Position numbers and translations under genes: made by a program. Source: CAZLXG01 sp964563585 (GTDB lineage: Bacteria > Bacteroidota > Bacteroidia > Flavobacteriales > Flavobacteriaceae). Taken from it: a stretch of 39,063 nt of DNA. Of the stretch, positions 1-6,675 are shown in pieces (positions within the stretch are counted from its first letter, which is position 1; the number at the start of each line of letters is the position of its first letter). The notes under the pieces are model-generated. The model had not been told where the DNA came from and did not search any database. It saw only the letters and a list, made by a program, of their open reading frames with translations. The stretch lies in contig CAZLXG010000012.1 of NCBI GenBank assembly GCA_964563585.1, positions 1 through 39,063 on the forward strand, read 5' to 3'.

Positions 1-258
1 TTTGATGACGATGTTTTAACCAAAACCGGTGTTTCGGTAAGTAAACGTAATTTTAAAAGCGCAGTAGATAGAAACCGAATAAAGCGTTTATTAAGAGAGT
101 CTTACAGGCTAAACAAAGCTTCTTATTTTAACAACATTACAACACAATATGCGTTCATGATTTTGTACATTGGCAAAAACAAGCCAATGTTATCCCAAGT
201 TGAAATCAAAATGAAACAACTTTTTGAAAAGTTTTTAGATAACGTTTCTGAATCATAA
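1..258 (+). CDS. rnpA: Ribonuclease P protein component, C-terminal part (partial at window edge)
   Basis: Protein subunit of RNase P, which supports the catalytic RNA in removing 5' leaders from pre-tRNAs. Frame 1 is open from the first base and ends at TAA 256-258, giving the last 85 residues. The RnpA signature is clear: VSKRNFKSAVDRNRIKR followed by LLRES, the basic RNR-type helix that contacts RNA. The start and any upstream rpmH lie outside the window. The S41 peptidase gene starts 12 bp downstream in the same direction, so the two are probably co-transcribed. The family call is secure; only the N-terminus is missing. Confidence 0.93.
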   Translation, partial: FDDDVLTKTGVSVSKRNFKSAVDRNRIKRLLRESYRLNKASYFNNITTQYAFMILYIGKNKPMLSQVEIKMKQLFEKFLDNVSES

Positions 259-270
259 AATTGCCCACAA

Positions 271-1905
271 ATGAAAAACATACTAAAAAAGAAAATTATA
301 ATTCCTGTTTTAGCAATCACCTTGTTTTTAACTACAACCGCTTTTAAAAATGATTTTTTTGAAATTGCAAAACAGATAGAAATATTCACAACCCTATTTA
401 AAGAACTCAACATGAATTATGTTGATGAAACAAATCCAGGTGATTTAATGGATACCGCTATTAAAAGCATGTTGAAAGATTTAGACCCGTACACGAATTT
501 CATGAACGAGCAAGATGTTGAGGCAGCAAGAATTAATAATACGGGCGATTATACGGGTATAGGCGCAAAGGTTAGAACACTTAAAGATAAATTGGTGGTT
601 ATTGAGCCTTATAAAGATTATCCTGCCGATAAAGCGGGGCTTAAAGCGGGCGATGAAATTATAAAAGTGGGCAACACTTTAGTTGAAAACTATAAAGAAA
701 ATGCTGGTAATTTACTTAAAGGCGCTCCAGACTCATCGATTGAGGTTACATACAAGCGCCAAGGAAAAACACAAACAACAACCATAAAAAGAGCTGAAGT
801 TGAAATAAATGCGGTGCCTCATTTTTCAATGGTTAATGATAAAACAGGTTATATTGTTTTAAGCAGATTTAATAAAAAGGCTGCTGCGCAAACAAATTAT
901 GCTTTAAGAGATTTAAAAGCACAAGGCGCAAAACGTATTATTCTAGATTTACGAGGAAATCCAGGAGGATTACTTAACGAAGCAATAAAAATTGTAAACC
1001 TTTTTATTAAAAAAGGGCAGTTAGTGGTTACCACAAAATCTAAAGTTAAAAAATATAACAGAACATATTATACTCAAAAAGAACCTATTGACACAAAAAT
1101 TCCATTAGTGGTTTTAATTGATGAAGGAAGCGCATCGGCAAGTGAAATTGTTTCGGGTTCATTACAGGATTTAGACCGCGCCGTAATTGTAGGCTCAAGG
1201 AGTTTTGGAAAAGGTTTAGTACAGCGCCCAAAACTATTAACCTATGGCACACAGGTGAAAATAACTATTTCAAGATATCACACGCCTTCTGGCAGATGCA
1301 TACAGGCTTTAGATTATTGGAATAGAAATGACGAAGGTGAGGCGGTTCGTGTAAAACAAGAAAATTACAACGCTTTTAAAACTAAAAATGGTCGTGAAGT
1401 TTTTGATGGCGGTGGCGTGTTTCCTGATGAAAATTTTAGTGCTTCAAATAAATCATCAATTATTAATGCTATTGTAAACGATAACTTAATTTTTGATTTT
1501 GCTACCAATTATTATTTTAAGAATACCATAGAGAACATCAATGATTTTCAACTGACTTCAACTGACTTTTCAAATTTTAAAAGCTACTTAAAAAACAATA
1601 ATTTTTCTTTTGAAACAAAAACAGAAAAAATGCTTTTAAAAGCACTTGAAGCCGCTAAAGAAGAACAATTAGATGATGATATTGAAGCTGATTACAATAA
1701 ATTAATATCTAATTTAAAGGTTTCAAAAAACAATGCGATTGATGAAAATAAAGACTACCTATTAGAGCTTTTAACCGAAGAGATTGTAAAGCGTTATGCT
1801 TACCGTGAGGGTTTGTATGATTACTATAAAATACATGATGCTAAAATTAAAAAAGCAACCGAAATTCTTGGAAACCCTTCATCTTATCTAGATTATTTGA
1901 AGTAA
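271..1905 (+). CDS. S41 family C-terminal processing peptidase (CtpA/Prc type)
   Basis: Envelope serine protease that trims or degrades exported proteins from their C-termini. The 544-aa protein has an N-terminal hydrophobic segment at about residues 9-25 (signal peptide or anchor), a PDZ domain at about 90-165 that recruits substrate C-termini, and the S41 catalytic core from about 185. The motif GSASASEI contains the likely nucleophile S289, and SFGKGLVQ supplies the general base K314 and Q318. The 25-residue Ser-Lys spacing agrees with CtpB-type enzymes, so it should be active. About 150 residues after the core are helical and typical of flavobacterial homologues. It begins 12 bp after rnpA and has no obvious promoter of its own. 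The physiological substrate cannot be told from sequence. Confidence 0.93.
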   Translation: MKNILKKKIIIPVLAITLFLTTTAFKNDFFEIAKQIEIFTTLFKELNMNYVDETNPGDLMDTAIKSMLKDLDPYTNFMNEQDVEAARINNTGDYTGIGAKVRTLKDKLVVIEPYKDYPADKAGLKAGDEIIKVGNTLVENYKENAGNLLKGAPDSSIEVTYKRQGKTQTTTIKRAEVEINAVPHFSMVNDKTGYIVLSRFNKKAAAQTNYALRDLKAQGAKRIILDLRGNPGGLLNEAIKIVNLFIKKGQLVVTTKSKVKKYNRTYYTQKEPIDTKIPLVVLIDEGSASASEIVSGSLQDLDRAVIVGSRSFGKGLVQRPKLLTYGTQVKITISRYHTPSGRCIQALDYWNRNDEGEAVRVKQENYNAFKTKNGREVFDGGGVFPDENFSASNKSSIINAIVNDNLIFDFATNYYFKNTIENINDFQLTSTDFSNFKSYLKNNNFSFETKTEKMLLKALEAAKEEQLDDDIEADYNKLISNLKVSKNNAIDENKDYLLELLTEEIVKRYAYREGLYDYYKIHDAKIKKATEILGNPSSYLDYLK

Positions 1906-1972
1906 CATCAGTTGTTTTTCTGTAAAATTTTTAAAAAGAGTATATTTATGCCCATATTCAAAACCCCAAGTA

Positions 1973-2824
1973 ATGAATACATTATTTAAACTTATATTAA
2001 TACTATTTTGCTGTAATTTTGCTTTTTCTCAAAACGAACTTACTCACGACGTTTATTTTAATACTGATAAATACGAAGTTCCGCCTACTGAAGAAAACCG
2101 ATTACTTCTTTTTATTTCTACTTTAACTGATGTCGATATTGAATCTATTTCAATTTATGGTTTCTGTGACGATATTGGGGCCGACGAATACAACTTAACG
2201 CTTTCACAACAACGAGCCGACGGAATAAAAGCTATTTTTTCTAGCAACGAAATAAGTGAATATTTAATTACAAATGTTGATGGAAAAGGAGAGGTTTTAT
2301 TAAAAATTGTAAACGAAAAAAACGTATTAAAAATTAGAGGCTTAAATAGAAAAGTAGAAATTATAGTAAAGCCTAAACCTGTACCACCTAAAAAAGTAGA
2401 AAAACCAATAGTAAAGGTTATTAAAAGAAAAGGTGTTGCAGAACAAATAAGAGGCGATGTAAAAGTTGGTGATAAAATCATTTTTAAAAATATTTTGTTT
2501 AAAACAGGCTATAGTACAGTTACAACAGAATCTAAAAAAATATTAGAACACATCGCAAAAGCTTTAGTGGAACGAGAAGATATGTATTTTACTATTCGTG
2601 GTCATGTGTGCTGCACTCAATTAACTCGTGATGCTATTGATAAAAAAACCAAAAAGCGTAACCTCTCTGAAGCGCGTGCAAAATATGTTTACAATTATTT
2701 TATAAAAAAGGGTGTTGATAAAAAGAGAATGCGTTTTGTAGGCTTACGTAGAAACTTTCCTTTGGGCGGAGATCCGAAATACGATAGACGTGTTGAAATT
2801 TTAATTACCTATGTGAGTAATTAA
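1973..2824 (+). CDS. Protein with two tandem OmpA-like domains
   Basis: Probable exported, peptidoglycan-associating protein. The 283-aa product has a Sec signal peptide (about residues 1-19, ending AFSQ). The C-terminal half (about 165-283) is a recognisable OmpA-like domain: an ILFKTGYS entry strand, a SEARAKYVYNYFIKKGV helix and a YDRRVEILI end strand. The N-terminal half (about 25-130) has the same layout in diverged form: VYFNTDKYEV, a central QQRADGIKAIF helix and LNRKVEIIV at the end. A Pro/Lys-rich linker (about 131-155) joins them. There is no transmembrane barrel, so this is a soluble periplasmic or outer-membrane-attached protein rather than a porin. It follows the protease gene after 67 bp, where a weak TATATTTA box lies at 1941-1948. 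Confidence 0.82.
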   Translation: MNTLFKLILILFCCNFAFSQNELTHDVYFNTDKYEVPPTEENRLLLFISTLTDVDIESISIYGFCDDIGADEYNLTLSQQRADGIKAIFSSNEISEYLITNVDGKGEVLLKIVNEKNVLKIRGLNRKVEIIVKPKPVPPKKVEKPIVKVIKRKGVAEQIRGDVKVGDKIIFKNILFKTGYSTVTTESKKILEHIAKALVEREDMYFTIRGHVCCTQLTRDAIDKKTKKRNLSEARAKYVYNYFIKKGVDKKRMRFVGLRRNFPLGGDPKYDRRVEILITYVSN

Positions 2825-2853
2825 ACTGTATATTTAACAAAACTTGTTTTTAC

Positions 2854-4266
2854 TTGCATATTAAACCCTTTTTATTCTTCTGTTTTTTAACACTGATAAA
2901 TATTGTTGGTGAAGCACAAAATACGTTTATTCCTGATGATAATTTTGAACAAGCTTTAATTGATTTAGGCTTTGACGCTGGTGCTTTAGATGATTTTGTA
3001 CCAACAGCAAATATTAATACCATTACTAATTTAGATGTATCGTTACACAATATTTCAGACTTAACTGGTATTGAGGGTTTTACTGCGTTAGAGGCTCTTA
3101 ATTGTGGAGGAAATCAGCTTACAACTTTAAATGTTTCACAAAATACGGCTTTAACTGAATTGTTTTGTGATAATAATATGTTGTCTGTTTTAGATGTAAC
3201 ACAAAACCCTGATTTGAAAATTTTTTGGTGTTATTTTAATCAATTATCAAGCTTAAATGTATTACAAAACCCTAATTTAATTTCATTGGTTTGTGGTGAT
3301 AATCAGCTTAATAATTTAGATGTATCGCAGAACCTTAATTTAAATGTTTTAGCTTGTGAAAACAATCAACTTTCGGCTTTAAATGTTTCAAACAATTCAA
3401 CACTAAATAGACTTCAATGTGGTGATAATACAATATCAATTCTTGATGTTTCACAAAATACAAATCTTACATATTTAGCTTGCGAAAACAACTTATTAAT
3501 TTCAGAATTATCTCTAGAAAATAATTCTTTATTAACTCATTTATATTGTCAATTTAATATTATTAAAGTATTGGACCTTTCTAAAAATACTGCTTTAATC
3601 GCTTTAAATTATGGTCATAATAATTCATGTCTTTTAAATTTAAAAAATGGTAACAATAACAATATTATTGAAATGGATTTTGATTTTAATATAAATTTAA
3701 ACTGTGTTGTGGTTGATAGCCCGTTAGGCAATCATACTAATTGGTTACCGAACTCTTTTAGTGGTTATATATCTTCTGAAAACCAATGTAATAACTTAGT
3801 AAATATTGATGTATTAAGCGATGTTATAACTTCAAGTTATTATACTTTACCAGGCCTAACTTTTGGTAAATATTTTACTTCACCCAGCGGAAATGGAACA
3901 TCATTATTTGCTGGAGAAAACATTACAAGCTCACAAACTATTTATATTTATAATGAAACCGTTTGTAACACAAACGAATCTAGTTTTACAGTTACCGTTA
4001 TAGATGATGTTGATTATTTTATTCCTAAATATTTCACACCAAATAATGATGGTAGTCATGATGTTTGGCAAGTAATAGATTTTACAAACTCAGTACAAAA
4101 TATTAGGGTTTTTGATGCTTACGGAAAGCTTTTAAAATCGTTACAACCATCTCAAAGCTGGAATGGTATTTATCGTAGAAAACTTATGAAAACCGATGAT
4201 TATTGGTATGTAATTACATTAAATACTGGAGAGGCTTTAAAAGGACACTTTACTTTAAAGCGATAG
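2854..4266 (+). CDS. Leucine-rich-repeat protein with T9SS type B C-terminal sorting domain
   Basis: Predicted secreted or surface protein exported by the type IX (gliding-associated) system. The start is TTG: no ATG lies upstream in frame, and the TTG gives an immediate signal peptide (HIKPFLFFCFLTLINIVGEA). From about residue 55 to 255 there are roughly nine 21-residue repeats of the pattern LxxLxCxxNqLxxLDVSqN, each with a Cys in the inner strand, as in internalin-like LRR proteins. A less regular 130-residue segment follows. Residues about 387-470 are the sorting domain, with YFTPNNDGSHDVWQV, then VFDAYGKLL and DDYWYVITL before the terminal KGHFTLKR. The stop codon TAG directly abuts the reverse-strand stop of the next gene. 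The ligand is unknown; adhesion is a guess from the family. Confidence 0.85.
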   Translation: MHIKPFLFFCFLTLINIVGEAQNTFIPDDNFEQALIDLGFDAGALDDFVPTANINTITNLDVSLHNISDLTGIEGFTALEALNCGGNQLTTLNVSQNTALTELFCDNNMLSVLDVTQNPDLKIFWCYFNQLSSLNVLQNPNLISLVCGDNQLNNLDVSQNLNLNVLACENNQLSALNVSNNSTLNRLQCGDNTISILDVSQNTNLTYLACENNLLISELSLENNSLLTHLYCQFNIIKVLDLSKNTALIALNYGHNNSCLLNLKNGNNNNIIEMDFDFNINLNCVVVDSPLGNHTNWLPNSFSGYISSENQCNNLVNIDVLSDVITSSYYTLPGLTFGKYFTSPSGNGTSLFAGENITSSQTIYIYNETVCNTNESSFTVTVIDDVDYFIPKYFTPNNDGSHDVWQVIDFTNSVQNIRVFDAYGKLLKSLQPSQSWNGIYRRKLMKTDDYWYVITLNTGEALKGHFTLKR

Positions 4267-4707
4267 CTATTCTTTAATCATTGCTATATGCGGAATATCA
4301 TCTTCAAGATATTCCTCGCCTATTTCTTTAAACTCTAAATTATTGTAGAATTTTTTTAAATATACTTGAGCTGAAATTTTTATAATATTGGTTTTATAAT
4401 GTGTTTTAATAGCTTTAATAGAAGCTGTCATAATATCATATCCGTATTTGAACTGACGTTCATTTTTAGCAACCACAACTCTACCAATACTGGCCTCATT
4501 AAAATAATCTCCTGGTTTAAAAATACGTGTATACGCTACTAGTTTTTCGTTTTTATAACCTAAAACATGTAATGCTTTTTGGTCTTTTCTGTCAACATCT
4601 TGATACACACAATCCTGTTCAACTACAAAAACTTCGCTTCGTAATTGTAGTAAATCATACAATTTATGTATTGTTAATTCTGAAAAAGGTTTAACTATTA
4701 TTCTCAT
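4267..4707 (-). CDS. ElaA-like GNAT family N-acetyltransferase
   Basis: 146-aa acetyltransferase of the GNAT fold, which transfers acetyl from acetyl-CoA to an unidentified amine. The protein aligns by eye with E. coli ElaA over its whole length: LYDLLQLRSEVFVVEQDC near the N-terminus, the IGRVVV strand and following acetyl-CoA loop near residue 75, and the DDIPHIAMIKE end. It is the third gene of the rpiB operon, starting 3 bp after the stop of the metal-transporter gene. Substrate and physiological role are not known for this family. Confidence 0.87.
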   Translation of the reverse strand: MRIIVKPFSELTIHKLYDLLQLRSEVFVVEQDCVYQDVDRKDQKALHVLGYKNEKLVAYTRIFKPGDYFNEASIGRVVVAKNERQFKYGYDIMTASIKAIKTHYKTNIIKISAQVYLKKFYNNLEFKEIGEEYLEDDIPHIAMIKE

Positions 4708-4710
4708 TAT

Positions 4711-5616
4711 TTAATCTTGAACAATCACATCTTTAGTATCACATTTATCAAATTCTGGTTGAATATTAACATGATTTATTTCAAATTTATGATACAATAA
4801 TTCTTCAATTTTCACTAAAATATCATCAAATTTAGAGAGTAAAATATCATTATGAAAATCAATATGTGCTTCAAAATGAATTTCTTCTTCATTTAATTGC
4901 CATATATGTATATGATGGACATTTTTTATTTCTTCTATTTTTTGTACTTCTTTTATAATATCATTTACAGGGATATTATCTGGTGTAAACAACATAAGTA
5001 CTTTAAATGAGTCTTTTAATAAATCATAACCAACCCAAATTAAATATAAAGCTATCATTAAAGTTAGTAAACTATCTACCCAGAAAACTTGATAAAACTT
5101 CATTAATAAACCACCAACTAAAACAGCAACACTAGCCAACATATCTGTTAATAAATGTAAATATGCAGAACGTATATTTATATTTTTATCGGCATCTTTT
5201 TTTAATAATAATACACTAAGTCCGTTAGCGATAATACCTAATAAAGACAACCATATTACAAGATTCGATTCTATTTCTTGTGGGTCTTGAAAACGTTTTA
5301 CAGCTTCAATAATTAAAAGAACAGCAACAATAATTAATGTAGATGAATTTATAAATGCAGCTAATATTTCGGCACGTTTATAACCAAATGTTTTATGTAA
5401 CGATGCTGATTTTTTAGATAATATATTAGCTATATAACTTACAATAAGTGATAAAACATCGGTAAAATTATGAAGCGCATCACTTAATAAAGATAAACTT
5501 CCTGAGAGTAAGCCACCAATTACTTGAGCAACTGTAATTAAAATATTTAAAAAAATAGATATAAAAAGGTTACGCCCTTTTAATTCAGTATGTGCATGAG
5601 AATGTGAATGATCCAT
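4711..5616 (-). CDS. Cation diffusion facilitator (CDF) family metal efflux transporter
   Basis: Inner-membrane antiporter that exports divalent metal, most likely Zn2+, in exchange for protons. The 301-aa protein opens with a His-rich metal-binding leader (HSHSHAH, residues 3-9). About six transmembrane helices follow to about residue 205. Helix 2 carries SDALHNFTD and helix 5 carries HLLTDMLAS, the paired HxxxD-type zinc sites of CzcD/ZitB relatives. A cytoplasmic ferredoxin-like domain with HHIHIWQL and HFEAHIDFH completes it. The gene abuts rpiB upstream (no gap) and elaA-like downstream (3 bp). Zn over Cd or Co is inferred from the His-rich leader and cannot be settled from sequence. Confidence 0.92.
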   Translation of the reverse strand: MDHSHSHAHTELKGRNLFISIFLNILITVAQVIGGLLSGSLSLLSDALHNFTDVLSLIVSYIANILSKKSASLHKTFGYKRAEILAAFINSSTLIIVAVLLIIEAVKRFQDPQEIESNLVIWLSLLGIIANGLSVLLLKKDADKNINIRSAYLHLLTDMLASVAVLVGGLLMKFYQVFWVDSLLTLMIALYLIWVGYDLLKDSFKVLMLFTPDNIPVNDIIKEVQKIEEIKNVHHIHIWQLNEEEIHFEAHIDFHNDILLSKFDDILVKIEELLYHKFEINHVNIQPEFDKCDTKDVIVQD

Positions 5617-6051
5617 TTAACAAGATAATGGAATTTTATCTATTCTAGTTTTATGTCTTCCACCTTCAAATTCTGTATTTAAAAATTCTTCAACCATTTC
5701 TATTGCTTGATGAATAGCGGTAAAACGCGCTGGAATACATAAAATATTTGCATCATTGTGTGCTCTTATTAATGTTACAATTTCTTTATTCCAACATAAT
5801 CCTGCGCGTACTTTTTGATGTTTATTTGCTGTCATTGCTACACCATTTGCACTTCCGCAAATTAATATTCCAAAATCAGCTTTATTATTTTCAATATCTT
5901 CAGCAACAGGATGTACAAAATCTGCATAATCTACACTATTATTATTATCTGTTCCATAATTAGTAACTGTATATCCTTTTGCTTCTAAAACTTTTTTTAT
6001 TGCAAATTTATAATCAGTTCCTGCGTGATCATTTCCAATTGAAATTTTCAT
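5617..6051 (-). CDS. rpiB: Ribose 5-phosphate isomerase B
   Basis: Interconverts ribose 5-phosphate and ribulose 5-phosphate in the non-oxidative pentose phosphate pathway. The protein begins MKISIGNDHAGTDYK, the family N-terminus with the phosphate-binding DHAG. It also has YADFVHPVAEDI and the active-site CGSANGVAMTANK with the catalytic Cys. At 144 aa it has the normal length. An open frame extends ten codons upstream to 6081, but that extension overlaps a good -7 box at 6079-6086 and adds residues foreign to the family, so I take ATG 6051 as the start. It is first in a reverse-strand operon with the CDF transporter and the ElaA-like gene. Confidence 0.95.
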   Translation of the reverse strand: MKISIGNDHAGTDYKFAIKKVLEAKGYTVTNYGTDNNNSVDYADFVHPVAEDIENNKADFGILICGSANGVAMTANKHQKVRAGLCWNKEIVTLIRAHNDANILCIPARFTAIHQAIEMVEEFLNTEFEGGRHKTRIDKIPLSC

Positions 6052-6078
6052 AATTTTATACATTATTATATACTTATA

Positions 6079-6086
6079 CAAATGTA
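6079..6086 (-). promoter_or_regulatory. Promoter -7 box of the rpiB operon
   Basis: On the reverse strand 6086-6079 reads TACATTTG, an exact match to the Bacteroidota -7 consensus TAnnTTTG. It lies 27 nt before the chosen rpiB ATG. No clear -33 TTG is visible at the usual distance, so the assignment rests on the -7 box and its position. Confidence 0.55.
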
Positions 6087-6574
6087 CTAATTATAAAAAT
6101 GTGTATTACTATATTAATTACTTGTTAATAAGTGTTTATTATTATTTATAAATAAAATATTGTTAATTCATTTATTTTTCCAATCAAAAATCAGTTATAA
6201 ATAACCAAATAAATAAAGGCTTTTTTTTAGCAATGTTATCAATATTAAAATCAATAGATATAAACATAAAATATAAAATAGTTATAAGCTAAAGGTTGTT
6301 AGTTTTAGTTATTAACAGTTGTTAATATAAAATATAAACCACTTAATAATGAAGAATTTAAAATAAATTAGAGTGTTAATTATATATTAATAAAAAGTAA
6401 AAATATTGTAAACAAAATAAAATACAAAAAAGTTATACTAACTATTAACACACTATAATAACCATCATTTATTTATTTAAAATTTAAAAGAAAATAATTA
6501 TATTATATATAATGTGAATAACTTTGATTTTCAAAAATTTAACCTTAAGAAAATACTGTTAAATAATTTAAACG
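6087..6574. other. Candidate replication origin region in the AT-rich rpiB-rnr intergenic DNA
   Basis: No gene or RNA is recognisable in this stretch. By hand count 6082-6675 is about 16% G+C (96 of 594), far below the flanking genes. It holds an exact DnaA-box-type 9-mer on the reverse strand at 6513-6521 (TTATTCACA), one-mismatch versions at 6100-6108, 6123-6131 and 6309-6317, and a perfect 18-bp palindrome at 6310-6327. The G-versus-C bias of flanking DNA appears to switch here, genes diverge from it, and two parS-type sites lie 17-20 kb away. Origin function is an inference; the alternative is a simple AT-rich divergent promoter region. Confidence 0.5.
6310..6327. repeat. 18-bp perfect palindrome in the AT-rich intergenic region
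   Basis: TATTAACAGTTGTTAATA has 8-bp arms (TATTAACA / TGTTAATA) around GT. The same octamer recurs singly at 6123-6130 and 6443-6450. It is one base from the DnaA-box core TATTCACA, so it could be a variant DnaA site pair or the operator of another dimeric DNA-binding protein. Confidence 0.5.
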
Positions 6575-6582
6575 TAGCTTTG
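6575..6582 (+). promoter_or_regulatory. Promoter -7 box of rnr
   Basis: TAGCTTTG matches TAnnTTTG exactly and lies 93 nt before the rnr start codon, predicting a leader of about 85 nt. No convincing -33 TTG is present at the expected spacing. Confidence 0.5.
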
Positions 6583-6675
6583 TAAAAAATAAATAGCAAC
6601 TCTTCTCTAATAATAACGCTATTTAATAACACTATTTCCAGTATCTTAGGAAATGAAAATGATTACAAAATTTAA

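Noticed and set aside
5748..5963. Possible small + strand gene opposite rpiB
   Set aside because: Antisense shadow of the conserved rpiB frame, Leu/His-rich, with no promoter or family resemblance.
6052..6081. Ten-codon N-terminal extension of rpiB
   Set aside because: It overlaps a consensus -7 promoter box and adds residues not found in the family; MKISIGNDHAG is the normal start.
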